Assembly: GCF_013368755.1 (NCBI RefSeq) | Contig: NC_049562.1 | Span: 5,518,001 to 5,582,000, forward strand | DNA length: 64,000 nt | DNA from: Talaromyces rugulosus | Taxonomy: Eukaryota; Ascomycota; Eurotiomycetes; Eurotiales; Trichocomaceae | Direction of reading: 5' to 3' | Shown: positions 34,701-45,991 of the stretch, in pieces | Layout: each line of letters starts with the position of its first letter | How positions within the stretch are numbered: the first letter of the stretch is position 1 | Position numbers and translations under genes: made by a program | The notes under the pieces: generated by a model | Database searches by the model: none | What the model was told of the DNA's origin: nothing | What the model saw: the letters and a program-made list of their open reading frames with translations, nothing else

Positions 34701-35984
34701 ATTTTTCAGACTCTTCTCGAGTATCCTTTGCGAGTATACGTCATCTGGATTGCCGTCAACTGAGCAAAATCAGAATATGATGTTTGCATTTGCCAGCAGG
34801 TTTTTAACCCTGCAGCCAAAGTACGCTCCGGCGTTCGTGTATGGGTGGCTTTCGCTCATTTCTCACCGCGTTTTCATGGCCGGCATGCTCCGTATGCCTG
34901 AGCAAGCGGTTTGTATCCCCTCTGTTTTACAGCAAGACCAGTGCGAACTAACATGGCAACAGGGATGGGAACCATACTGCGAAATTATGCAAGCACTTCT
35001 TTCCTACATGGGAGAACAACTGAAGCCAGGGAATGTGACATATTTTGCGAAGGATCTATACAAGGGCGTGTTAAGAATTCTTCTAATCTTGCACCATGAC
35101 TTCCCCGAGTTTGTGGCGGAAAACCACTTTCAATTTTGCAACGTGATACCATCGCATTGCGCTCAATTGCGCAACCTCATTCTCAGCGCATACCCATCGT
35201 CTTTCCATAAACTTCCCGATCCTTTCCGTGAGGGATTGAAAGTGGAGCGGCTAGAAGAAATGCGTGAGGCTCCGCGAATCACCGGGGATTTAGTCACTCC
35301 TTTACAGGAGGCCAACATCAAGAACGCGGTTGACTCAGCACTGAAAGGCAGCACACCTAATGAAGCCGCCATTCAGACAATCCGTGACAGCCTCTGCAAC
35401 CCGAAAACGAAGGATACTGGCCTTTTCTGGACCCCGATTAATGTTGATGTGGTCCTAATTAACGCATTGGTTCTGTATATTGGTCAACAGGCGGTATCCT
35501 CAGGCGGATTCCAAGGTGGCAACCGAGCAGCTTTTGATGATTCTCCTCACTCGCTCTTACTGGAGAGACTGGCCAAAGTCCTCCACCCCGAGGCTCGTTA
35601 CTACCTATTGAGTGCCATGGCAAATCAACTACGGTATCCGAATAGCCACACCTACTATTTCAGTTTTGCCATCCTCCAGTTGTTTGGCGTTGACTACTCC
35701 GAGCAACAAGATTCGGATATTCGCCAGCAAATCATCCGGGTCCTATTGGAACGTCTTATTGTTCACCGACCGCATCCATGGGGCCTGATCATCACTCTGC
35801 AAGAGCTCCTTCAGAACCGAAGTTACACTTTCTTCCGGTTGCCATTTATTCAAGCGGCGCCAGAGGTATGATTCTACCCAGTATTAACTTCCAGTCATCT
35901 CAGCTAACCCTTACATAGATTGGCCGCCTTTTCGATGCCCTTCTCCAACATATTCAGCAACAGAGCCCCCGTGCTCTTTCTTAA
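28772..35984 (+). CDS. not1: CCR4-NOT complex scaffold subunit NOT1 (2,322 aa)
   Basis: The exons are 28772..29062, 29131..29457, 29523..29847, 29906..35865 and 35919..35984. The total is 2,323 codons with the stop. It scaffolds the CCR4-NOT deadenylase complex in mRNA decay and repression. A Ser/Pro/Gly-rich N-terminus (about residues 1-160) is followed by helical repeats. The MIF4G-like CAF1-binding region starts at about residue 1033 (DKILFVLNNVSEQNIHEKL). The CAF40-binding DUF3819-type helical bundle starts at about 1308 (VERAIAEIITPVVERS). The C-terminal Not1 domain that docks NOT2/NOT3 covers about 1776-2320 (FSEWIGVYKFAG, HHDFPEFVAENHFQFCN, LRNLILSAYP). The length is typical of fungal Not1. 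The last exon encodes only 21 residues and the stop. Confidence 0.95.
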
Positions 35985-36628
35985 CAACAAAACTTAGCTT
36001 AATACCATACAGGATCATCTTACCTGACGGAGGCGTTGATGACTGGGTCACGAATTTCGTTCATGGTTGACATGGCGTTTGGAACGGTTGTTATTTCTTT
36101 ATAATTGACTTAATCATGGCAGGGTTTTGTTTTCGCATTGCATGGACATTTCTCTAACAGGGAAGGATGAGCATACGCCGGTTTCTATGTATCAATTAAC
36201 GGACCAAAGGGGTTTGTCTTTCATCTAATTCGGTTTCAGCGTCCATCGGTTTATATAGGATGTCGCGAAAGACTGCAAAGGTGCACAGGCGCTGTTCTCC
36301 TTCCACATGTATCATAATTCAGACCTTTCAAATGCGTGGTTGTTTTCTGTTTTTCATTTTAATGTCTTCTTTCGTAACTACTTTATTGCAATTCAAATAA
36401 TTCCTTGATCTCACGGACAACTTACCAAGCTTGATACTTACCCAAGGTGAGCTTTCAACGTAATGTGGCATTTGGCATGTGATTGAGGTATGTTCCGAAG
36501 CGGTTTAGCGTCAAACGTAGACTAGTGACATCACCCGGGTCGATTGCTCGCATCATTGTTTTCCTCCTGCGTTCTCGTATTTCATTCTACCGGTGCTTAG
36601 GTCTTGTGGCATTTACGGTATATCAGTC
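35985..36628. other. intergenic between NOT1 and seipin
   Basis: This holds the 3' UTR of NOT1 and the promoter and leader of the seipin gene. The 72-codon frame from 36483 overlaps the seipin start in another frame and is not a gene. Confidence 0.5.
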
Positions 36629-37908
36629 ATGGAGGAAAAGGAGTACTTTTCAGACGAGGAATACGACAATGAGGCGCCGTTTCTGTGGAGAGTGCTGGTA
36701 AGATTAGAGCAGTTCCCCGCGCCCAGTTCTTCAAAACTGACTTGAATACCGAGTAAAGGGCGGCATTACAGCTCCTTTTCGCGCTTTGATCTCGAAGGAA
36801 GCTCAGAAAGCTTACTTGGGGACTTTTCTATTCCTCATCACGTCTATTGGACTCTTTTTTGTTGCTGCTGTAGGGTACTGCATATTCTACTCCAACTACA
36901 TTCCTCAAATTGGACTGGAACGCGTTGTGCATTTACAGTTCAGGTAAGCGGTGCACTTCCTCACATGTCCGTCCTGCGACTTATTTCGCAATTGAATGCT
37001 TAATAGTGACTCTAGTGACGGAGCTCCATGGGGTACAGCTACACTCGGCTCCGGGCTGACCTCTCTGCAACAATACGACGTGAGCGTGTCCCTACATCTA
37101 CCGCGAACGCCGACGAACCTAGCTACTGGCAATTTTATGCTTGATTTGACATTGCTGTCTCCTCATGGCTCTACTGGCAAGCCGAATGTATCGGAAGCTT
37201 TAATAGCGAATTCGCGACGCTCGGCAATCTTGACGTATGCCTCTCCGCTCGTGGACACGGCTCGCAAAGTGTCTCGCATGCCCTTATACATTGTGGGTCT
37301 GCAGCGAGAGGAAGAAAAGTTAGAAGTTCAAATGATGGAGGATGTGGAATTTTCCCGAGGCTGGCGTAATATCCCGAGCAGTCTGAGGCTTGAAATCCAC
37401 AGTCGCGAACAAATGCAAGTATACGATGTGCGAGTCAAATTCAAAGCCAGGTTCACTGGGCTGAGGTCAGTAATATGAGAATAGGCTTTTGTTCTCAACT
37501 TTCAGGTGCTAACTTGACGCTTCTAGATGGCTTATGTACAATTGGAGGATTTTATCATTCTTCACTTTCACGTCAATGTTTTGGTCGGTGTCGATGATCT
37601 CTGCCAGCGTAACTTGGCTGTCATTTTCAACATTTTTGAAGTCGAGAGACCGCGATGATAATGCTAAGATCAAGAAAGAGGATGACGAGGGCGACATAAA
37701 TACCGTGAAGGAGGATCCAGATACGCTACGAGGAAAGAGTGAAGAGAAATCAATAAAAGACGAAGAAGAAATCGAAGAATCAACAGGAATACCACCTTTC
37801 AGAACCGATTATACTGACTATCAAGACGACTCGGGGCTGGGTACAGGGCTTGACAGGCAGACGGCGCAGCGGCGTCGAAGCCACTTGCAAGGTCAGGACG
37901 ATGAATAA
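36629..37908 (+). CDS. sei1: seipin (364 aa, 4 exons)
   Basis: The exons are 36629..36697, 36759..36943, 37007..37465 and 37527..37908 (365 codons with the stop). Seipin is an ER membrane protein at ER-lipid droplet contacts that controls droplet formation. The acidic N-terminus EEKEYFSDEEYDNEAPF is followed by TM1 (AYLGTFLFLITSIGLFFVAA, about residues 37-60). A lumenal domain with QYDVSVSLHLPRTPTN and GNFMLDL (seipin signature) follows, then TM2 (about 226-250, SFFTFTSMFWSVSMISASV) and a long acidic cytosolic tail. The donor of intron 3 is GTCAGT. It lies between NOT1 and PBY1 on the same strand. Confidence 0.93.
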
Positions 37909-38250
37909 GACTAGTTCTTGGTTTCTGGCGTTTGAATGTCTGGGTTTGTGTTATTTCTCGCGCTCGATACCCTATTGTTCATTTGTCTTCACTCTGCACG
38001 CAAACAACCGCGGCTGTCTATATGCAGGCGCCCTGTAATAATTTCATACCATTAATAAAATCCACAATTCTTACACAACAAAAATAGTACGTAGTCGACA
38101 CAAAATGGCTGGCATTCTATTAGGGGCGCCACGTCTCTTTGATCCACCCAGACTGACGCCATAAATTAGAAGCGGAGAGCGGGAAACATCAGACTTGCGC
38201 AGAAAAAAAACTCCCGGCTCTATCACATCTTCAAAACACCATCCGTTTCG
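37909..38250. other. intergenic between seipin and PBY1
   Basis: This is the 3' flank of seipin and the promoter of the next gene. No other feature is recognised. Confidence 0.5.
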
Positions 38251-40863
38251 ATGCATATATTGGTAAGTCAGAATCTATTAACATGGTCACTTGTGCAAAT
38301 AAAGCTGTCTTAGAGACGAATATCTTCCTACTACTTTCAGAACCCCGCTAAAATACGTACCCCGCGTTGCAGGTTACCAACGACGACGGTCCTCCGTCAA
38401 ACCAGTCTTCTCCCTATGTCCATTCGCTAGTCCATTCGCTGCAAGCCGCTGGCCATACGGTATCTGTTGTGCTTCCTCATCAGCAACGGTCATGGATTGG
38501 CAAAGCACACATCGTCGGCGCGTCCGTGAAGCCAACCTACTTCCGCCCCGGTACACTGCATCAGGACGATGGCACCGTCCACACGCTGCCACGAGGCAGT
38601 AGCGATGAAGATGGTAGTAGTGACGATGGCGATGAATGGGTTCTGATTGACTCGACGCCTGCCAGTTGTGTCCAGATTGGGTTATACCACTTCTTCCAAG
38701 ACCGAGGGCCGATCGACCTGGTCGTCTCGGGACCAAACTATGGACGTAACACAACCGCTCTCTTTGCGCTGTCGAGTGGCACGATTGGAGGGGCCATGGA
38801 GGCTGCCGTGTGTGGCAAGAAAGCCATTGCTTTATCCTTTGCCTTTAGCTCGAGGAATCATGACCCAGTCGTTATCGCGGAGGCGTCCAAGCATTCTGCT
38901 CGACTCATCGAACATCTATATTCGAACTGGGATAACACTGTTGATTTATACACGGTAAATGTACCCTTAGAGCCCGGTGTCAGCGAGAATAAGGTTCTGT
39001 ACACTCACATGCTCGATAACCGTTGGTCGTCTGGCAGCTGCTTCGAGCCGATCAGTGCAACGGCCTCCGGGGAGCAACCAGAGCTTCAAGAGCAAGATCT
39101 GCGAGAAAGGGGGGAAGATGAATTGACCGGAATTCCATCATCCGATGCAAATGCGCTGAAGAAGAGGTCGTTGTTGCAGCATAAGCATTTCAAATGGGCG
39201 CCAAACTTTTCCGACGTCTATCGTAGTGTTGAAGACAACAAGGATGGGAACGACGGCTGGGTGGTGAAAGAGGGAATGACAAGGTGAGTTGTGTGCACAC
39301 AGTTAAATGCATTGGAATTGCTGCTAACTAGTATTCTTTATAGTGTTACTCCTCTGAAGGCGAATTTTATGCATACACCCGGTATCAAGGGAGAGATTAA
39401 GCTGTGAGTGGACACAATCAGATGAGCGAGGAAAGAAAAGAAGAAGAAGAAAAAAAAATATAGAATATTTTTCTAGGCGAAAGAAAACTAGACTTTTTTC
39501 ACTCTCTTTTCTCTTTCTCTCTTTCTTTTCTCGTTAATATTATAATGTGCTACACACGTATTTATTCTGATTCTCTTGGATACCCAGATCAAATAAGAAG
39601 CCCGAGTTCTACTGCATTCTTAACTATGATGATAAATATGTCCAGCCCCTGCTCGAACAACTTTTTCGCCCTCTCGTGGATCAAGGCAGCTGCCAAATGC
39701 TTCAGTCACTAAGCGAGCTCCCTGGTCCAAACAGCCCGGTGCTGCAGTATGTTGCGTACGAAGAGATTGACTTTGAACATGTTTTGTCTCATCCATCAAC
39801 ATCTTTATCACACTCATACGTCATTCGCAAAGCCCTCATCAGGAAGCATTACCTTGCTACGACGATCGCCAATTGGATATCCAAGTACCCTGATAGTCTT
39901 TTGCGGAATCATTTTAAACCTGCAGTGGATTTCGAATTAGACTTTTCTGAGTTCTTAGATGAAGCCTTGCTAGAAGCATATGAACTGCGAGATAGCTTGG
40001 AAGCTAATGAGACAAAGCCAGCACCTGAGCGAGAATGGTGGATCTTGAAACCGGGTATGAGTGATCGTGGACAGGGGATTCGTCTTTTCAACAGTGAGGC
40101 TCAGCTTCAAGCAATATTTGAAGGGTGGGATGCCAACGAATCTGATATTGAGGGCGATGACGACCAAGAGAACGCTGGACATGATAGTTCAGATCAAGGA
40201 GTTGTGACTTCTCAACTCCGACATTTCATCGCCCAGCCGTACATCCACCCACCTCTTCTTCTACCATCATCCTCTGGACGGAAGTTCCATATTCGTACTT
40301 ACGTTCTTGCCGTGGGCTCTCTCAAAGTATACGTATTTAAGGAGATGCTTGCACTGTTTGCGGAAAAGCCCTATCAAGCCCCATGGGAGGAAGACGACGA
40401 TGTCCGAGACTTGAGCCGACACTTGACCAATACTTGTCTTCAGGAAAACGGCAGCTCTGCCGAAGGAAGTGTGTGTCGCTATTGGTCTCTGGAGGATTCG
40501 ACCCCGGAATTGAGTGAAGGCTGGAAGGACCGTGTCTTTGACCAAATATGTGCTGTCACAGGTGAGGCGTTTGAGGCTGCGGCTCGGGGAATGCTCGTCC
40601 ACTTCCAAACATTGCCTAATGCCTTTGAACTGTACGGGCTGGATTTTCTTGTCGATGCTGCAGGCCAAGCATGGCTTTTAGAGGCCAATGCCTTCCCTGA
40701 TTTTGGCCAGACAGGCGAAAAACTTAAAGAGACTGTGGTTGGTCGGCTTTTCGAAGCAACCATCCAGGTTGCAATTCGGCCATTTTTCAAGACGCCTAGC
40801 GTTGTTAGTGAGGACCCAGACTTGAGACTGGTTGCAGACCTCAACCTTCGACGAGGCGTTTAG
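38251..40863 (+). CDS. pby1: SurE-like plus tubulin-tyrosine-ligase-like fusion, PBY1 type (752 aa)
   Basis: The exons are 38251..38262, 38373..39283, 39344..39403 and 39588..40863 (753 codons with the stop). The first exon has only four codons (MHIL) and completes the first strand of the SurE domain, MHILVTNDDG, whose two Asp bind metal. GPNYGRNTTALFALSSGTIGG is the second SurE signature. The TTL domain follows (about residues 340-750): EWWILKPGMSDRGQGIRLF, KFHIRTYVLA, HLTNTCLQ, ELYGLDFLVDA and WLLEANAFPDF. These are ATP-grasp lysines and acidic metal ligands. In yeast the same fusion is Pby1, a P-body protein that binds the Dcp2 decapping enzyme. An acidic insert and a long intron (39,404-39,587) precede the last exon. 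Confidence 0.92.
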
Positions 40864-41644
40864 GTGAAGACAGACATCATGGACCTATTGGACAGAGGAT
40901 AGTGGATATAGGTGGGGTGACTCAAAAACACATATCTCAGACGGCCACCAAAGACCAGCAATCCCTGTTCATGCCTTGCTTATGCATGTCATGCAGTGGG
41001 ACGACAAGCATGTACGTATCTTGTTTGGTTGCTTACTGTCGAATGAAAATGCACGCCTAGTTTCAAGACTAAATCGCCTTGCAAAGCAATCCGTTTGTCC
41101 CATGCGCCGATTCGAATTCAATATTAGCGGCATTTTCAGCTCAGTTCACAACAGCTGCACTCTGCACCGGTATGCGAGGAAATGGCAGTTAACATCTTGA
41201 CGAAGACAAGGAAGGGGAAAAAAATACTCAACCTAGAAAGCATACAGCATTGCGGTGGCCGTCTAAATGAAATTTTTTTTGAAGCATGTCTTGGACAATG
41301 AGTCACCTACGCAAAGGAGTTAGTCATTCGCCGTTTGCTGAGTTCAGGAACAATCTCCTGTGCTCGGCTGCGAGTTCTTCCAATGTAACGCACGAAGTTA
41401 TTGTTGGAGTATCTCCTTGCCTGAAGAAGTCTTGCCGGACGGAAGCTATAGCCACCACCTTGAACGCAGAGGGAAAGAGCACGCCCAGCGCGTGCGACTG
41501 CCACCGCCTGCCTCGTTCTGGCCCTGTTGAAGGAACAAGACTTCCTGTCCGCGTGTCCTTCACCATCTTCACCATCCTCACTCACACGTCTCATCATATC
41601 CCCGCTCATCCATATTCTGCCAGAGAGACAAGTCGACACCGACG
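40864..41644. other. intergenic, long leader region of HMT1
   Basis: This 781-bp region separates PBY1 from the transporter gene. Several ATGs occur before the chosen start, for example at 41286, which opens a 123-codon frame out of register with the transporter. They may be upstream ORFs if transcription starts early. No independent gene is supported. Confidence 0.45.
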
Positions 41645-44164
41645 ATGTCATCGTTGAAAATCGGAGACTGGCCCTCTCGTGCGGTCGAGGTTATCCAGTC
41701 GCAGCTTCCACTGATATCCGCCTTGTATTACTTTGTCGCGTCTAGCATTAGAGTTGCATTAGTGAAGGGCAGCCAACAGAACACACTGTCATCATCCTTG
41801 CAAAATGGCATTATCTGCTTGATGGCGATCGTTCTGGTCGGCTACGGCGCCGATGCAGTTTTACTTCTCTACGCAACCTTCAGCCAAGAACAGCATCTTC
41901 TTGAGGATCGTCTTGTGTTTGCCCTCTGGTCGCTTCTCCTATGGACTACATTACTCTGTGGACTCACAAGTAGTGGCCATGCTCGATCGCTTGGCTTTCC
42001 ACATTGGGGATGCTGGGTGTTATACACAGCAGGAGAAGGTGTGCTCCTTTTTTGCCATTGGGCATCTCGTCCTCGCCTCAACAGTGGCTACCTAGCTCTT
42101 CAACTACTTCGAATAGTAACGTTGGTCATACTCTGCGGGTTAGCAGCCCTTCAGAGCTGTTTAGCCAAAATTATATGGAATAACCGGTGTTGCAGAGGTG
42201 AAGCTGCTCGCCCTTTGCTACAACGGCTTCATGCCAGGTACAACAACGGGTATTCAACAATTACCAATGACAGTGGCAGCAACTCTACGAACGAATCCGA
42301 TGATACCCATGCACCGAAAGAGGTTCATTGTTCTCCGGGGGCCGCCGAAACGCTGAGGGGAATCATTCCATTCGTTTGGCCCACAGGAAAGATCCGACTG
42401 CAGGTTTTCTACGTCGGTGTTGGTCTTTGCCTGCTTACAAGCCGTTTATTCAACGTACTTATTCCGATGCAGCTCGGCGAAATCACAGACATTTTGAAGA
42501 CAGGCCACGTTTTCCCTTGGAAAAATATAGTCTACTATGCCTCTCTGCGACTTCTTAATTCCTACGGGGGTGTGGGCGCTTTACAAACGTGCATGTGGCT
42601 ACCACTAGAAAATGAATCTTACGAAAAGGTAGCAACAACAGCATTCAATAAGGTCATGGACCTTTCTTGTGATTTTCATGTGTCCAAAGAGTCAGGGAAA
42701 GTTTACGATACCGTTTTTCGTGCGACAGGAGTTCACCATGTGATACAATCCCTGCTATTCCAAATTTTCCCGATGGTCACGGACCTTTGCCTTGCTATTA
42801 CTATTCTTCACGTCATGTTCGGCCCATATATGGGCTTGATTACCGCCTCAATAACTGTGCTATTTGTGTGGTCATCAGGGAAGAACCTCTCGGCACAGCG
42901 AGAAATACGTCAGGAATATATAGCGGCCAGGCAGAAGGACGTGAATATTCTGTTCGAATCAACCACTAATTGGCAGACGGCTACATACTTCAACAAAATT
43001 CCATACGAAAAGGATCGTTATTCGTGCGCGGTCAATCATCATGTGAAAGTAGATACAACGTACAAGTCCTCATTCCAAGTGATGAGGATGATGCAATCGT
43101 TTGTCCTCGCTCTTGGACTGCTTGGCGCTTGCTTTCTCGTAGCCTACCAGATTTCAGTGGGCAAAAAGGAAGTTGGAAGTTTTGTCATGTCGATTGGGTA
43201 CTGGTCGCAACTCTCTAACCCACTCCAGTTCTTTGTAAATGGCTTCTCATCTGTCACTATCAATCTGGTAGATGTTGAGAATTTCATTGCGCTTCTGAAC
43301 ACAAAGCCCTCCATCAAAGAAAAGCCTGACGCGAGACAATTAACAGTTCAGTACGGTGTCCTCCGGTTTGATGATGTCAGATTCTCCTATAATAGCCAAC
43401 AAAAAGTTCTCAAGGGCGTTTCTTTCGAAACCCGTCCAGGGCAGACATTGGCACTTGTAGGGGCAACTGGAAGCGGCAAAACTACAATTTTGAAGCTTCT
43501 GTTTCGTCTTTACGATGCAAGTCAAGGCACAATTGAGATTGACGGGCAAAACATCAGAGATGTCACACTCCAGAGTCTCCGAGGCAACATAGGTGTCGTT
43601 CCTCAGGACCCGGCATTGTTCAATGACACGATTTTGAACAATATAAGATATGCGAAACTGTCGGCTACAGACGAGGAAATTCACGACGCATGCAGAGCGG
43701 TGAACCTCCACGATCAATTTACCGCTCTTCCGAATGGCTATCAGACAATGGTGGGCGAGCGAGGTGTCATACTATCTGGAGGAGAACTTCAACGTGTTGC
43801 CATAGCTCGGGTTATCGTTCAGAATCCTCAAATCATACTTCTGGACGAAGCAACAAGTTCTGTGGATACTGTGACTGAAGCACATATCCAAAAGAGTCTG
43901 AGTCGAGTTGCTGTTGGAAGGACCATGGTTATTGTCGCTCATCGCCTATCGACTGTTGCCAAAGCGGACTGTATACTGGCTCTCAAAGATGGGAAAATCA
44001 TTGAGCAAGGTGCCCACCAAGAGCTCGTCAACGCTGGAGGATACTACAGCCAACTGTGGAAGCAGCAATTGCTTGACGAACATGCCAATGTGGCCAAAGG
44101 AACAGACAAATCTCTTTTAAAACCAGAGGCTCCAGAGTTCATTCCTCAACAGGCCGCCGAGTGA
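41645..44164 (+). CDS. hmt1: ABC half transporter, HMT1/ABCB6 type (839 aa)
   Basis: This is a single exon. About five hydrophobic segments in residues 18-170 form an extra N-terminal membrane domain, which distinguishes Hmt1/ABCB6-type proteins from mitochondrial Atm1. A six-helix ABC membrane domain follows (about 240-540), then the ATPase. There, Walker A is GATGSGKTT (about 604), the Q-loop is in VVPQDPALFNDTI, the signature is LSGGELQRVAIAR (about 709; Glu replaces the usual Gln), Walker B is IILLDEATSS (about 728), and the H-loop is IVAHRLST. Fission-yeast Hmt1 pumps phytochelatin or glutathione complexes into the vacuole and gives cadmium tolerance. The same role is likely here, but the substrate is inferred. 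Confidence 0.92.
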   Translation: MSSLKIGDWPSRAVEVIQSQLPLISALYYFVASSIRVALVKGSQQNTLSSSLQNGIICLMAIVLVGYGADAVLLLYATFSQEQHLLEDRLVFALWSLLLWTTLLCGLTSSGHARSLGFPHWGCWVLYTAGEGVLLFCHWASRPRLNSGYLALQLLRIVTLVILCGLAALQSCLAKIIWNNRCCRGEAARPLLQRLHARYNNGYSTITNDSGSNSTNESDDTHAPKEVHCSPGAAETLRGIIPFVWPTGKIRLQVFYVGVGLCLLTSRLFNVLIPMQLGEITDILKTGHVFPWKNIVYYASLRLLNSYGGVGALQTCMWLPLENESYEKVATTAFNKVMDLSCDFHVSKESGKVYDTVFRATGVHHVIQSLLFQIFPMVTDLCLAITILHVMFGPYMGLITASITVLFVWSSGKNLSAQREIRQEYIAARQKDVNILFESTTNWQTATYFNKIPYEKDRYSCAVNHHVKVDTTYKSSFQVMRMMQSFVLALGLLGACFLVAYQISVGKKEVGSFVMSIGYWSQLSNPLQFFVNGFSSVTINLVDVENFIALLNTKPSIKEKPDARQLTVQYGVLRFDDVRFSYNSQQKVLKGVSFETRPGQTLALVGATGSGKTTILKLLFRLYDASQGTIEIDGQNIRDVTLQSLRGNIGVVPQDPALFNDTILNNIRYAKLSATDEEIHDACRAVNLHDQFTALPNGYQTMVGERGVILSGGELQRVAIARVIVQNPQIILLDEATSSVDTVTEAHIQKSLSRVAVGRTMVIVAHRLSTVAKADCILALKDGKIIEQGAHQELVNAGGYYSQLWKQQLLDEHANVAKGTDKSLLKPEAPEFIPQQAAE

Positions 44165-44308
44165 GACTTTTCGATAATCCATGTTCATGACAGGCATTCC
44201 GAAACTCATTAGAATGCTCTCTATGTATGTATCAAATGCTAGAATAGGATAGACTAAAAGTCGACTACATGACAACTCCACAATCAATTCTCTTTTATTT
44301 TTTAAGCA

Positions 44309-45624
44309 TTACCCAAATCTTTGTTTTGCCAGAGCTTTCAACCAACCCATTGTTTCTTCCTCCTTTTTCTTGTATTCAGCCAGTCGTTCCTCCCTCTCCA
44401 CCCGACTCGCTCTCACGATCTCTTCTCGGCGTATCTCCCTTTCGGTCTTTTTCTTCTTTTCTTGCTCCTTTACCTTCTTCATAGCTTCAAGATCACCCTC
44501 ACCACCGCCCATTAATTCCGAGTCGGGGGCGGCGTCCATTGCAGGTGAGCCTCCTCGCTTGCCAGCAGCAAACTCGCGATTTGCGGTTGCCGCTTCTCTC
44601 CTCTTCTCCATCTTTCGTTCGTGGGTTCCGGGCTCTGCGCGGGGGGCAACTTCTTCCTGAACAGTGCGCATGTGATCTTTATGTGATCTGAGCGATTCTT
44701 TGTGTTCAGCGAAAGCTGTAGAGTAGGCAGCTCGGGCATCTTCGAGTGCGTATTCTGTGTGGAATTTAGTAATAGAACTTTATCATTGGCAATTGAAAAC
44801 ATACCTCGCTGGATTTCTAGGTCTTGAAGGTTTGGTATCGTCGGTCCAGATCGAGGATTGCTGGAAGTAGTGACCTGGTTGGGAAGCGGTGGGCCATATA
44901 CTTCATCATCATCGTCATCTTCATCGTCATCCTGGGCGTTATTATATTCTCTGTTTCTCGCTTCCGAGGGCGTTCTCGCCCTTGGTGATGTGGTTCTATC
45001 TTTGCGGCCGTCACCCGGTGGTTCGGATGCTCTCGTCGGTAGTGGTTCTCTTTCGTCTGGATGAGGACCGTCCCCTTTGCTCTCAAAGCCACTCGCAGCC
45101 TTTTCGAACGTGGCAGGGTCATACCACCCCTCAGCGAGCTCTCCATGGTTCCTAATATGTCAGCTAAAAACCCAATCGCAAACTTGTATAATAGCACGCT
45201 CTTACCATCTCTTCACAAAACTTTTCCACCTCCCTCTCAGCTCTTGCTCACTCAAATCTCCAAAAGCCAGGCCCTTTTGTATATCCAAATACATAGCAAA
45301 AATGGGCTCCAATCGTGAGAGGTCATGCTTGGAAAGATGTCGCGCATTGTACGGGAGCACACGCGGCGCAGCGGACACCGGAGAAGGTTCTTTGCGACGA
45401 CGGTCGCCGCTATCTCGACCACGGTGGTGATGAGAACGATGTCTCGATCTCTCTTGCTTCTCGTCATCGTGACCGGTCGCGTGGCTGTCGCGATGGTGAC
45501 GGTGGTGGTGTCTGTGACTATCGCGCTCTCGAACTCTTTCGCGATCGCGGACGCGCGGTGACATGGACCGACTCCGAGATCTTCGGGCGCCTCGGCCATC
45601 GGATCTGCTGGTTTCGTGGTCCAT
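44309..45624 (-). CDS. conserved RS/acidic protein of unknown function (403 aa)
   Basis: The model is complement(44309..44754,44805..45151,45206..45624), 404 codons with the stop. Residues 1-80 are Arg/Ser/Asp/His-rich (RSRSRSMSPR, SHRHHHRHHR), as in nuclear RNA-processing proteins. A compact conserved block follows (about 93-160: LSKHDLSRLEPIFAMYLDIQ, RGRWKSFVKRWN, GELAEGWYDP). It loosely recalls the small helical CHCT/DUF4208-type fold found at CHD1 C-termini, which is a low-confidence comparison. Then come an acidic run (DDDEDDDDE) and a charged coiled-coil C-terminus ending EETMGWLKALAKQRFG. Introns and length are regular, so the gene appears intact. A nuclear role is inferred from composition only. 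It converges with the HMT1 gene. Confidence 0.75.
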
Positions 45625-45991
45625 TTTTGACCCTGTTCCCCCCCTTATTTGATGGGATTGTTGTGGTCGAAGTGGGTTGGTTGCGAGGTGGTTGGCAAAT
45701 GGAAGATGAGGTCATAAGCGCGGCCGAAAAAAAAAGTACCTCTGCCGCTAATCTTTGACTGACTCAAGCCTCAACATACTCTTATGTATGATATTTAAAA
45801 ATAGCAACAACAGTGAATATTAAACCTTTGTTTTCTTTTTACAGCCGTGGAACTTTTACTTAAAGATATTACTCAGAAACATAATGTGTACAGGGCAGTC
45901 TTCATAAAATCAAGTAAAAGAAAAAGAGGACGAAAGCCCGTATCATTATCAGTAAAGTACAGAGAACGATTAGAATAGTATATGTTCATGC
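45625..45991. other. promoter of the RS/acidic protein gene and 3' flank of PEX14
   Basis: This 367-bp region lies between two minus-strand genes. No other feature is seen. Confidence 0.5.
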
